In this document: positions 7,087-14,282 of the stretch, piece after piece
How positions within the stretch are numbered: position 1 is the first letter of the stretch
Layout: each line of letters starts with the position of its first letter
DNA from: JBILCM01 sp044353165
GTDB lineage: Bacteria; Bacillota; Bacilli; Paenibacillales; YIM-B00363
DNA length: 15,680 nucleotides
NCBI GenBank assembly: GCA_044353165.1
Contig: JBILCM010000054.1
Location: forward strand, 1 to 15,680
Reading direction: 5' to 3'
Translations under genes and position numbers: made by a program
Notes under the pieces: model-generated
What the model was told of the DNA's origin: nothing
The model's database searches: none
What the model saw: only the letters and a program-made list of their open reading frames with translations

Positions 7087-7623
7087 TTACGTATAAACAA
7101 CGACACCTACGAGTCCAGATAAAATAATAACATAGAAAGGGTGCATACGAAGCCACAACAAGGCAAACAACGACACGGCAAAAAAACCGATAGCCATGAG
7201 CATGGTTGGCGATATTGTGGCAATCATCCCGTTGTTCATCCCAAAACGAATCGCTGCGAAGATGATGAGACCCGTAATGATCGGGCGTAGCCCATAGAAC
7301 GCGTATTTGACCCACGGATTCTCTTTTATTTTATATAAAAATGTAGCCACCGCAACAACAATCAAGAGTGAAGGAACAATCATGCCTGTTGCGGCTGCAA
7401 TGGCTCCGTATAATCCGGCTGTCTGTAAGCCAACGAAGATGGCGCTGTTCGTCCCGATCGGTCCAGGCGACATACCGGCGACAGCAACAACGTCGGCAAA
7501 TTGTTGTGCAGACATCCATTCATGGGATGCCACTTCTCGCTCAATGAGCGGGATCATCGCATATCCTCCGCCGAAAGAGACGAAGCCAATTTTGAGGAAT
7601 GTCCAGAAGAGTTCCCATAACAT
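7087..7623 (-). CDS. Chromate transporter, short-chain subunit (second of pair)
   Basis: 178-aa membrane protein of the CHR family, half the length of the fused ChrA proteins (about 400 aa), with roughly six membrane segments. The N-terminal signature GFVSFGGGYAMIPLIEREV and the following MSPGPIGTNSAIFVGLQTAG are family landmarks. The ATG at 7623 abuts the TAG of the upstream paralogue, with GGAG 11 nt before it, so the two are almost certainly co-translated. In other bacteria such paired half-size proteins are both needed for chromate efflux (the known B. subtilis pair is ywrB-ywrA). Many CHR members occur in organisms with no chromate exposure, so another oxyanion is possible. The stop overlaps the ribosome binding site of the epimerase gene. 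Confidence 0.92.
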   Translation of the reverse strand: MLWELFWTFLKIGFVSFGGGYAMIPLIEREVASHEWMSAQQFADVVAVAGMSPGPIGTNSAIFVGLQTAGLYGAIAAATGMIVPSLLIVVAVATFLYKIKENPWVKYAFYGLRPIITGLIIFAAIRFGMNNGMIATISPTMLMAIGFFAVSLFALLWLRMHPFYVIILSGLVGVVVYT

Positions 7624-8298
7624 CTACTTCTCATCTCCTAACAACACGTGCGGTTCATCCTTATCGAGTTTCACAACGAAACCCAGATACTGTTTCAGCT
7701 TCACCAATCCAATGCCCGCCAATCCACCGGACGCAATGACAAGGGCGGGATGCACATGCAAGAAAAGGAGGATGGCCACGGTCGCTATGGCAATGATGAA
7801 TGTCGTCTTATCAAGAATGGCGGTACGACCTATTTTTATCCCTGCATAGACAATGAGTGCAACGATCGTGGCCCGGATGCCTTGGAATGCAGCTTCGATG
7901 TTGGGATCGTCTTGAACTTGCAAGTACATCATACTAAGCAACAATACGATGAGAAACGTCGGCAGCACAATCCCCGCCAACGCCGCTAGTGCGCCTCGCA
8001 AGCCCGCGATGCGATAACCAATGAATGTGGCTGAATTGATCGCGATTGCACCCGGAATCGACTCGGATACGGCAAATATGTCTGCCACATCTTGGTGTCT
8101 TACCCAAGCTCGGCGCTGTACAACTTCTCGCTCAATGAGCGGAATCATCGCGTATCCGCCGCCGAATGTGACCGGTCCAATCTTGAAGAACGACCAGAAC
8201 AATTGACCGACCAATGTCCAATCTGCAGGTTTACGGATTCCAACCTGCTGAACTCTCTTACGCCATCGTAACCGTTCTAACAGCCTCGCAATCTCCAT
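7624..8298 (-). CDS. Chromate transporter, short-chain subunit (first of pair)
   Basis: CHR-family membrane protein, 224 aa from the ATG at 8298, which has GAGGAG 9 nt upstream. An earlier ATG at 8328 has no ribosome binding site and lies at the predicted transcript start. It has a basic cytoplasmic N-terminus (about 30 residues, including RLRWRKR), then FKIGPVTFGGGYAMIPLIEREVV, SIPGAIAINSATFIGYR and about six membrane segments, and a short charged tail ending LDKDEPHVLLGDEK. It shares FGGGYAMIPLIEREV exactly with its downstream neighbour, as expected for paralogues from an old duplication. The basic N-terminal extension and the acidic tail distinguish it from the partner. Function as in the partner: probable heteromeric chromate/oxyanion efflux. 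Confidence 0.92.
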   Translation of the reverse strand: MEIARLLERLRWRKRVQQVGIRKPADWTLVGQLFWSFFKIGPVTFGGGYAMIPLIEREVVQRRAWVRHQDVADIFAVSESIPGAIAINSATFIGYRIAGLRGALAALAGIVLPTFLIVLLLSMMYLQVQDDPNIEAAFQGIRATIVALIVYAGIKIGRTAILDKTTFIIAIATVAILLFLHVHPALVIASGGLAGIGLVKLKQYLGFVVKLDKDEPHVLLGDEK

Positions 8299-8337
8299 GG
8301 TCCCATTCTCCTCGTCCGCTTCCCTCATCTGTACATG

Positions 8338-8366
8338 ATTATACCTTAGTTTATTTTATTTTGGAA
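8338..8366 (-). promoter_or_regulatory. Probable promoter of the chromate transporter operon
   Basis: A perfect TATAAT lies on the minus strand at 8343-8338. The hexamer at a 17-bp spacing is TTCCAA (8366-8361), a weak -35. Transcription would start near 8331, giving a leader of about 30 nt to the ATG at 8298 and excluding the ATG at 8328. Confidence 0.45.
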
Positions 8367-8544
8367 TAAAGATGTTGTTATTTTTACCTAAAACAAAAAA
8401 ATGTGCTGTTATACTGCGTATTAGTTGATAATTAATCTAACTTTATTTTATTTTTGTAAATAGTTTGCCGTTTTCTTCAGGTTGTCATTTGATTTATACT
8501 AAGAAGTATTGAGAATGTGAGTAGAAAGGGAATGATAACCATAC
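8344..8544. other. AT-rich divergent spacer before mtnK; no SAM riboswitch seen
   Basis: About 200 bp rich in A/T runs. TATACT at 8410-8415 and at about 8497-8502 are -10-like for mtnK, neither with a good -35. I looked for S-box features (a leader of about 100 nt with the conserved CTTATCNAGAG start, the GGTGGAGGGA core and a terminator hairpin) and found none. The spacer is too short and too AT-rich for a complete S-box plus terminator. Confidence 0.5.
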
Positions 8545-9765
8545 ATGAGTCCATACCATCCATTGACTGAAGCCGAAGCGATTGCACGCGCTCGTGCGGT
8601 GACTAACGTATTTACGCAAGATGCGAAACTCGTCTGCCGAGAGATCGGTGACGGCAACTTGAATCTCGTCTTTCACGTGTCGGAAGCGGGTAGCTCTCGC
8701 AGCTTGATCTTGAAACAAGCATTGCCGTATGCGAAAGTTGTTGGTGAATCTTGGCCGCTCACACTGGACCGCGCACGGATTGAGAGCGAAGCGCTAATCA
8801 TCCAAGGTCGACTCGCACCGGGATTAGTGCCGATCGTTCACGAATACAATGCAGACCTTGCCCTAACCATTATGGAAGACTTAAGTGATCACATCATTAT
8901 GCGCCGAGGGTTGATTGAAGGCGCCACGTATCCCTTGTTTGCCAAGCATATCGGGGAATTCCTTGCACGCACCTTGTTCTTTACATCTGATTTTGGTATG
9001 AACCGTCAGGAGAAGAAGCTGCAAAGCGGACGCTTCATCAATCCGGAGTTATGTAAAATCACAGAGGATCTTATTTTTGATGACCCTTATACGAACTCGC
9101 CGAACAACAACATTGATCCAGGCATTGCAGACGTTGCGCAAGCATTGTGGACAGATCATGAGCTCCATAGAGAAGTGGCTAGGTTGCGTTATGGCTTCCT
9201 GACCAAAGGACAAGCGTTACTGCACGGGGATTTGCACACCGGATCAATCTTCGTAACCGCTCAATCGACGAAAGTGATTGATCCTGAATTTGCCTACTAT
9301 GGTCCGATGGGCTTCGATATTGGTGCAGTGCTCGCGAATTTGCTCTTGAATTACGCGGCGCAAGGCGGTCGAATGGCAGATGAGCAGGATTGCGCCCGGA
9401 TGCGTAAGTATCTTCGTGAAACTGTCGTTCACGTATGGGAGCAATTCGAAAGCACATTCCGCACGTTGTGGAACAGCCATTGCAGCGACCGCTTGCTGCG
9501 CGAGGCCGGTTATGTGGACACGTTCCTCGCTGAGTTGTTACAGGATACGATCGGATACACAGGGTCCAAAATGGTGCGTCGCATCGTAGGTCTTGCGCAC
9601 GTCGCTGATATTGACGGTATTCAAGACACTGCGCTGCGCAATAGAGCCCAACGCGCCGCGTTGGCAGCTGGGGTGGCACTCATCAAACAACACCGCAAGG
9701 TAACAACGATCAATGAGCTGTGCGATATGGCTATTCATCACATCGCGCATGAGGAAGGACGTTAG
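8545..9765 (+). CDS. mtnK: S-methyl-5-thioribose kinase
   Basis: Cytoplasmic kinase that phosphorylates methylthioribose to methylthioribose-1-phosphate in the methionine salvage pathway. 406 aa, the normal MtnK length. The N-terminal lobe contains the GDGNLNLVFHV nucleotide-binding loop (about residues 36-46). The catalytic loop LHGDLHTGSIFV (about 226-237, catalytic Asp229) and metal-binding VIDPEFAYYGPMGFDIG (about 244-260) are diagnostic of the aminoglycoside-phosphotransferase-like MtnK family. The first in-frame start is the ATG at 8545, since a stop lies just upstream; GAAAGGGA is about 13 nt away, longer than ideal. mtnA follows after 3 bp. The rest of the salvage pathway (mtnW/X/B/D) is not in the window. 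Confidence 0.96.
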   Translation: MSPYHPLTEAEAIARARAVTNVFTQDAKLVCREIGDGNLNLVFHVSEAGSSRSLILKQALPYAKVVGESWPLTLDRARIESEALIIQGRLAPGLVPIVHEYNADLALTIMEDLSDHIIMRRGLIEGATYPLFAKHIGEFLARTLFFTSDFGMNRQEKKLQSGRFINPELCKITEDLIFDDPYTNSPNNNIDPGIADVAQALWTDHELHREVARLRYGFLTKGQALLHGDLHTGSIFVTAQSTKVIDPEFAYYGPMGFDIGAVLANLLLNYAAQGGRMADEQDCARMRKYLRETVVHVWEQFESTFRTLWNSHCSDRLLREAGYVDTFLAELLQDTIGYTGSKMVRRIVGLAHVADIDGIQDTALRNRAQRAALAAGVALIKQHRKVTTINELCDMAIHHIAHEEGR

Positions 9766-9768
9766 GCT

Positions 9769-10836
9769 ATGTTGCAGGAAATTGGGAATGAGTTGCGCTC
9801 GCTGATCTGGAACGAGGAAGCCCAACGGCTCGATTTGTTGGATCAACGGCTTTTGCCTGAGGAAGTTGTGTATTTGCCTTTAACCACTTCGCAAGGCGTA
9901 TGGGAAGCGATTAAACATTTGAAAGTGCGTGGCGCTCCTGCAATTGGGATTGCCGCTGCCTACGGCTTGTATATGGGAACTCGCGATGCGGGAGACGAGC
10001 TTGCATCTTGGATGGACATGTTACGCAAAGAACGCGATTATTTGGCTTCCTCGCGGCCTACAGCGGTCAATCTGTTCTGGGCGCTCGACCGTCTGGTGCG
10101 CCGGGCGGAATCGATGGCTGCGAGCGGACTCACCGCGGGAGCCATCCACTCCGCGTTGTTGGAAGAAGCTAAAGCGATCCATATCGAGGATGAGACGACC
10201 AATCGTCAGATCGGGGAGCATGCGCTGACGTTGCTCGAGGACGGATACGGCGTGTTAACCCATTGCAATGCCGGCGCACTGGCAACAGCACGTTACGGCA
10301 CAGCGACGGCACCGATGTATTTGGCGCAACAACGCGGTTGGCACCTTCGCGTGTTCGCTGACGAGACGCGCCCGGTTCTACAAGGTGCTCGTCTGACCGC
10401 TTTCGAACTGATGCGCGCTGGCGTGGACGTCACCTTGATCACGGATAATATGGCTGCAATGGTGATGTCCAAAGGCTGGATTCAAGCGGTCATCGTCGGC
10501 ACGGACCGCGTCGCCGCGAACGGTGACGTCGCCAATAAGATCGGCACCTACGGTTTGGCGGTGTTGGCTAGAGCGCATGGCATCCCTTTCTATGTGGCAT
10601 GCCCCCTCTCTACGATCGACCTTGCCACAGCCACCGGAGCCGAAATTCCGATTGAAGAGCGGCACGACAGTGAAGTCACCGAAGGCTTCGGGCGGCGAAC
10701 CGCACCGCAAGGCGTGAAAGTGTACAATCCCGCTTTCGACGTGACGCCGCATGATTATGTCACTGCCATCATCACCGAGAAAGGTATCGTTCGATCCCCG
10801 TATGAACTCCATTTGGCCAAACTTTTTGACGAATGA
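9769..10836 (+). CDS. mtnA: S-methyl-5-thioribose-1-phosphate isomerase
   Basis: Converts methylthioribose-1-phosphate to methylthioribulose-1-phosphate. 355 aa, the expected length. Family signatures are RGAPAIGIAAAYG (about 54-66), LTHCNAGALATARYGTA (about 163-179) with likely catalytic Cys166, ITDNMAA (about 224-230), and VGTDRVAANGDVANKIGTYG (about 243-262) with catalytic Asp246. These correspond to Cys160 and Asp240 of the B. subtilis enzyme. It starts 3 bp after the mtnK stop, and its ribosome binding site (GAGGAAGGA) lies inside the mtnK end, so the two are translationally linked. The TGA is followed after 3 bp by the stop of the convergent DUF1805 gene. The eIF2B-alpha-related ribose-1,5-bisphosphate isomerase is the other option, but pairing with mtnK decides. 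Confidence 0.96.
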   Translation: MLQEIGNELRSLIWNEEAQRLDLLDQRLLPEEVVYLPLTTSQGVWEAIKHLKVRGAPAIGIAAAYGLYMGTRDAGDELASWMDMLRKERDYLASSRPTAVNLFWALDRLVRRAESMAASGLTAGAIHSALLEEAKAIHIEDETTNRQIGEHALTLLEDGYGVLTHCNAGALATARYGTATAPMYLAQQRGWHLRVFADETRPVLQGARLTAFELMRAGVDVTLITDNMAAMVMSKGWIQAVIVGTDRVAANGDVANKIGTYGLAVLARAHGIPFYVACPLSTIDLATATGAEIPIEERHDSEVTEGFGRRTAPQGVKVYNPAFDVTPHDYVTAIITEKGIVRSPYELHLAKLFDE

Positions 10837-10839
10837 TCA

Positions 10840-11142
10840 CTACATCATGCGCAGCAAGGCATCAGCGCCTTTCATTCCGGGAACGATGCCTCGTTGTTGT
10901 GCTTCGTAGGTTACGGATTCAAGTGGCGCAGCCAGCAGTTGTTCGAATGTCTTCACGCCAATTGCGCGTGCGGCAACGATGCCTCGATCTCGCAGCCGTT
11001 CGTTCAATAACGCCACATCGAGTGCACCGCACATAATATATCCCTTGTCCGTCGCAATGACGACCAAGGTCGTCTTCGGTAACTGAACCTCCATCCCCGT
11101 CACCGTGAATGACTCTAATGGAATCGACACCATCCGCATCAT
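10840..11142 (-). CDS. YunC-like DUF1805 protein
   Basis: Small protein of 100 aa matching the DUF1805/YunC family: MEVQLPKTTLVVIATDKGYIMCGALDVALLNERL, then GIVAARAIGVKTFEQLLAAPLESVT and a GIVPGMKGADALLRM tail. The DKGYIMCGALDV stretch is the core of the family. No signal peptide or membrane segment is seen. The biochemical role of the family is not known to me, so none is assigned. The ATG at 11142 lies 12 nt from GGGAGG; ATGs at 11139 and 11133 are alternatives. It follows the CrtI-like gene by 86 bp on the same strand and may be the last gene of that transcript. It ends 3 bp from the mtnA stop, with no terminator between. Confidence 0.85.
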   Translation of the reverse strand: MMRMVSIPLESFTVTGMEVQLPKTTLVVIATDKGYIMCGALDVALLNERLRDRGIVAARAIGVKTFEQLLAAPLESVTYEAQQRGIVPGMKGADALLRMM

Positions 11143-11228
11143 AAGCTCATCATGCCTCCCAATGACAGACTATGATGCAGTGTATGTTTGGCTCAGTGGG
11201 ATGACACGGCACTTATGACTTGTCGATG

Positions 11229-12728
11229 TTAGGGTTTCACGCGAATGGCGTCTGCCGCAGTCCAGCCGGACAATGCCGCACCCAACGTGCCTGCCCCAGG
11301 GAAGACGGTGTCGCCGCAAAACCACAATCCCGGGATTCCACTTTTCACGGATTGAAACTTCAGCACATCCCACGGTGAGTGCGGCACATAGCCGCCCACT
11401 TTGCCCTGAACTCGGCCAGTATAACGCTCGAATGTGGATGGCGTACCCTCCAGTTGCAACTCGATATGTTGTGGCATCGCAGGAAATCGCGTAGCGATCG
11501 CCGCGAGAATGCGCTGTGCATAACGCTGTTTCTCCGCTTGGTAGGCAGGTCGATCCAAGTGTTGCCAACGGTTTACATCCGTATGGGTAGAGATCGTCAC
11601 GGCATGCTTGCCAACCGGTGCGCGAAGCGCGTCATCGGACAACGATGCCGAGCACAAAAACTGATTGCCTTCCGTGAATGGTTCGTCATAAGATGTGATC
11701 CATTGCCGGAATGGCGTTGCATCAATCGATTTCCCGAACCCTGCCGCATCACAACCCAAATACATCGTGAAGGCGCCCCACGAAGGACGCTCTGCTTCGT
11801 TACGCACACGGCGTGGCAATCGCTGGATCAGAGGCTGTGAGACGATAGGTCCAAGGCTATGGAGGGAGCCATTAAATATGACATGTTTCGCTTCGTAAGT
11901 GGTTCCCCTTCTTGTTGTGATGCGGTAACCATCATTCCCTCCTGAGGATGATGATGCAATGGACACGACCGATTGACGAAGCAACACTTCTCCACCGCAT
12001 GCGCGGACGGCATCGGCCAAATCTTCAGCTATCGCAGCTAATCCCCCGTATACATAGAACGCACCGCGGTGAAACACATCCAAGGCGACAGCGCCTAGCA
12101 AAGCGGAACAATGCTCGGCCGTCGTCTGCACACTGTCGATCAGTTGGCCGTTCAAGAACGCTAGGAAAGCACGATCACGATCGATACCATATTTGCGCAG
12201 GCGGTCGGCTACCGTCTGGCCTGCAAGCGGCCATTGGCTCAACAGCTGACGATGGATGGCAGGCAACAATGCGCCAACGTCTTTTATATTCGATGGCGGA
12301 AAGAGGGGCCGCGCATGAATCAAACCTTGCATGGCCTCCGCCACACGGAATACTTCATGATAAAAGTCAGCAACGCCCCGCCCCGCATCAAACGCGCGAG
12401 TAGCTTCAGCAAACCATCGCTTCGGGTCACGAAAGTAAGTTACGTCCCGATCGGGCAAATGAACATCCATGATGATGTCGAGCGGTTGGAACTTCGGGAG
12501 TGGCCTGCCTAACGTACGGTACAGTTCATCAAAAACTCCGCCTTGTTCCAATCCCATGCCCACCGTCGCCCCAGCAGCCATCCGATATCCGTTGCGTTCA
12601 AATTTGCCCGCGCAACCACCCAACTCACCGGAACCCTCCAACACAGCGACATCATAACCTGCTTTACTCAGCACGGCAGCAGCAGCCAGCCCCCCAAAAC
12701 CCGCACCCACAATGACGACATCTTGCAC
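11229..12728 (-). CDS. CrtI/phytoene desaturase-like FAD-dependent oxidoreductase
   Basis: 499 aa, the usual length for CrtI, CrtN and carotenoid-isomerase-like enzymes. The N-terminal FAD-binding Rossmann unit is VVIVGAGFGGLAAAAVL (Gly8, Gly10, Gly13), with the acidic ribose-binding Glu31 in AVLEGSGELGG, then GGCAGKFERNGYRMAAGATVG. The C-terminal FAD contact is GLWFCGDTVFPGAGTLGAALSG (about 464-485). No signal peptide is seen. The substrate is unclear: no phytoene or squalene synthase gene (crtB/crtM) or other carotenoid gene is nearby, so it could be a carotenoid desaturase or isomerase with partners elsewhere, or an unrelated amine-oxidase-type enzyme. The start is GTG at 12728 with AAGGGG 8 nt upstream. 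It lies 63 bp after DUF423 and 86 bp before DUF1805 on the same strand. Confidence 0.85.
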   Translation of the reverse strand: MQDVVIVGAGFGGLAAAAVLSKAGYDVAVLEGSGELGGCAGKFERNGYRMAAGATVGMGLEQGGVFDELYRTLGRPLPKFQPLDIIMDVHLPDRDVTYFRDPKRWFAEATRAFDAGRGVADFYHEVFRVAEAMQGLIHARPLFPPSNIKDVGALLPAIHRQLLSQWPLAGQTVADRLRKYGIDRDRAFLAFLNGQLIDSVQTTAEHCSALLGAVALDVFHRGAFYVYGGLAAIAEDLADAVRACGGEVLLRQSVVSIASSSSGGNDGYRITTRRGTTYEAKHVIFNGSLHSLGPIVSQPLIQRLPRRVRNEAERPSWGAFTMYLGCDAAGFGKSIDATPFRQWITSYDEPFTEGNQFLCSASLSDDALRAPVGKHAVTISTHTDVNRWQHLDRPAYQAEKQRYAQRILAAIATRFPAMPQHIELQLEGTPSTFERYTGRVQGKVGGYVPHSPWDVLKFQSVKSGIPGLWFCGDTVFPGAGTLGAALSGWTAADAIRVKP

Positions 12729-12791
12729 AAACCCGCCCCCTTACACCACGTATACTTCAGTCTTGTCATGTCATTTTTAAAAAAAATGCCG

Positions 12792-13160
12792 TTATTTCTT
12801 TCGCAGCGCAGCTAGCGCAAGCATCGCCCAACCAGCCAAAAACCCAATACCACCGATCGGCGTGACTGCTCCGAGCCATCCGATTTCTGTGATGCTCAAG
12901 ACGTATAAGCTTCCCGAAAAAATAACGATGCCGATACATAGCAATCTGGCAGCCCACTGAACGATCGTCCCCGCCCCTAATTTTTCCCATGCTATAGCGA
13001 CAATGAGCAACGCTAAGGAATGTGTCATGTGATATGTTGCGCCTGTCTCATAGATCTCAGCATACCGCCCAACCAAGTTCAAACTGTGGGCTCCGAATGC
13101 GCCAAGTGCAACACTAAGCATCGCGCTAATCGAACCTATCGCAAACCAATTTCGGTTCAT
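12792..13160 (-). CDS. DUF423 family small membrane protein
   Basis: 122 aa with four hydrophobic helices, at about residues 5-26, 48-64, 70-92 and 97-118. The family is recognised from ALGAFGAHSL near the N-terminus, ETGATYHMTHSLALL and SGSLYVLSITEIGWLGAVTPIGGIGFLAGW. This is the DUF423 (YwdK-like) group of integral membrane proteins, whose function is unknown. The ATG at 13160 is used, not the longer frame to 13253, because GGAAGG lies 10 nt upstream and the extension reads as a charged, non-conserved tail. It is divergent from the small membrane protein at 13245 and could lead a transcript with the CrtI-like and DUF1805 genes. Confidence 0.88.
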   Translation of the reverse strand: MNRNWFAIGSISAMLSVALGAFGAHSLNLVGRYAEIYETGATYHMTHSLALLIVAIAWEKLGAGTIVQWAARLLCIGIVIFSGSLYVLSITEIGWLGAVTPIGGIGFLAGWAMLALAALRKK

Positions 13161-13244
13161 CGGAATCTCGCCTTCCTTTCTTGCTATCGAATCGTATACA
13201 ATATTTCTTATTCTATGATAACGAATTCGCAAGGAGGAAGTCCA

Positions 13245-13595
13245 TTGCAGCACAAACCCAAAAACTCCGCCATCGGAGTCATTTCTTTTGTCCTTGCGCT
13301 CTTATCCTTGTTAGGGATGACCGGCTCTTATGTGTTGGGATCGATTACAGGAAGCGATTTGACCACAGAAACGTTGAACCCGCAGCTTGTCGCGGCGGGC
13401 TTCGTGGCGTTGTTCTTTGTTACTGCGTTGATGGGTTCTGTATTAGGTCTTATGGGAATGTTCCAGCGTGATCGGAGCATCCAGCTTGCCCGGCTCGGAC
13501 TGATTGGCAATGGGATCGTCATCAGTGTCATCGTTATCGCCCTTGCCGTCAGCGTCCTGACCTCTCCTGCGCTCCCAGGCACGTTCAGCGAATAA
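13245..13595 (+). CDS. Small membrane protein with three helices, unknown function
   Basis: I do not recognise the family with confidence. The start is the TTG at 13245, because a full AAGGAGG lies 7 nt upstream; the frame is open further up, but those residues are the antisense of DUF423. The product is 116 aa: a short basic N-terminus (MQHKPKNSA), then membrane helices at about residues 9-30, 47-70 and 82-105. The sequence between helices 2 and 3 is MFQRDRSIQLARLGLIGNG. This layout, with a cytosolic basic start and GLIGNG before the last helix, resembles small DUF4190-like membrane proteins, a weak comparison made from memory. It is divergent from DUF423 and followed by the palindromic repeat region. 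Confidence 0.7.
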   Translation: MQHKPKNSAIGVISFVLALLSLLGMTGSYVLGSITGSDLTTETLNPQLVAAGFVALFFVTALMGSVLGLMGMFQRDRSIQLARLGLIGNGIVISVIVIALAVSVLTSPALPGTFSE

Positions 13596-13690
13596 ATAAA
13601 TCAAATCGCCCTTCCTCTTTAGAATGGTAGGCCTGCTGATCGATTACCACGTGGCGTTGCAATCGGTTCAGGGGCGGTTGCCCTATCGGA

Positions 13691-14061
13691 ATGTTCATTT
13701 TTTGAACATACGCACCGACCACCTCGCGCGCATGTTCATTTTTTGAACATACGCACCGACTACCTTACGCACATGTTCATTTTTTGAGCATTTATCCTTA
13801 GCAATTCGCGTTTTCCGCGACTTCGACCCTATGAATGTTCATTTTTTGAACATACGCACCGACCACCTCGCGCACATGTTCATTTTTTGATCATACGCAC
13901 CGACTACCTTACGCACATGTTCATTTTTTGATCATATGCCCTCGACCCCACGCGATCATGACATCTCACGACTCCCCGAATGTTCAAAAACTGACGATTC
14001 GCCCAAACCACTCGCAGCTTTCTCACCACCCGCCTCGCACGCATGTTCATTTTTTGAACAT
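13691..14061. repeat. Array of 19-bp palindromes at a 41-bp period
   Basis: The unit core is ATGTTCATTTTTTGAACAT, arms of 7 bp around a T5 loop. Copies lie at 13691-13709, 13732-13750, 13773-13791, 13835-13853, 13876-13894, 13917-13935 and 14043-14061, with a degenerate half copy (ATGTTCAAAAACTGA) at about 13980-13994. Five of the gaps form exact 41-bp steps or lie within them; the rest are irregular. The 22-bp spacers of the 41-bp steps are also conserved: ACGCACCGAC, then Y, ACCT, YR, CGC and a short RC end. The third copy ends TGAGCAT and the fifth and sixth end TGATCAT, each one change from the perfect arm. It is not CRISPR, since the spacers are near identical. It is not coding, since 41 is not a multiple of 3. 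The function is unknown. Confidence 0.9.
13806..13820. repeat. Small T-loop hairpin inside the array gap
   Basis: TCGCG, TTTTC, CGCGA forms a 5-bp stem with a pyrimidine loop in the longer gap between the third and fourth palindromes. It has the same layout as the array unit (short stem, T-rich loop) but an unrelated arm sequence. Confidence 0.4.
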
Positions 14062-14233
14062 ACGCTTCGCCGGTGTCGCTAAGACGCGATCGAGCGCGGT
14101 CATACAACGAGGTCACCCCCCCGCACCCAGGTTCGGTCGATCTCAACAGCTCATACGAATGTGTGATGCGTTTATCAAAAAACAAAAAGAGGATAAGATG
14201 TCTCTCCCCTCAAAACTTAAGAATGCTTATATG

Positions 14234-14282
14234 TATAAAAACAGGAACGGATGATCCTTTAATTCAAAGAGAATCATCCGTT
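14234..14282 (-). terminator. Intrinsic terminator of the PhyH-type gene
   Basis: On the minus strand, 11 bp after the stop codon, AACGGATGAT and ATCATCCGTT (14282-14246) form a 10-bp stem, extended inside by CTTT/AAAG pairing around GAATT. A TTTTTAT tract follows a few bases later (about 14241-14235). On the plus strand the stem is followed only by a loose T-rich stretch, so it mainly serves the minus-strand gene. Confidence 0.8.

Noticed and set aside
9179..9679. 166-codon frame antisense to mtnK
   Set aside because: It lies wholly inside the well-supported mtnK gene, is rich in Arg/Cys/His as expected for a shadow frame, and has no recognisable motif.
11379..12403. Frames of 150-153 codons antisense to the CrtI-like gene
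   Set aside because: Their composition is typical of antisense shadows of a real gene (many Arg, Cys, His, Pro) and the minus-strand frame has clear FAD-binding motifs.
13674..13686. Terminator for the small membrane protein (GGGGCGGTTGCCC)
   Set aside because: The stem is short, needs a bulge, lies about 80 bp after the stop and has no T-run.
13691..14061. CRISPR array
   Set aside because: The repeat core is only 19 bp, the sequences between copies are near identical where the period is kept, the remaining gaps are irregular, and no cas gene is in the window.
13691..14061. parS or plasmid iteron cluster
   Set aside because: The arms recall TGTTTCA/TGAAACA of parS, but they are one base shorter and separated by T5 in place of CG; no parA/parB or rep gene is present.
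13904..14254. Open frames on both strands across the repeat region (108 and 93 codons)
   Set aside because: They consist mainly of repeat-derived sequence read in shifting frames, lack a good ribosome binding site and overlap the terminator; no recognisable domain.
14198..14254. 18-residue mini-ORF with GAGG upstream (MSLPSKLKNAYMYKNRNG)
   Set aside because: It has a passable ribosome binding site but no visible promoter, its stop lies inside the terminator stem of the opposite gene, and a frame this short is expected by chance.
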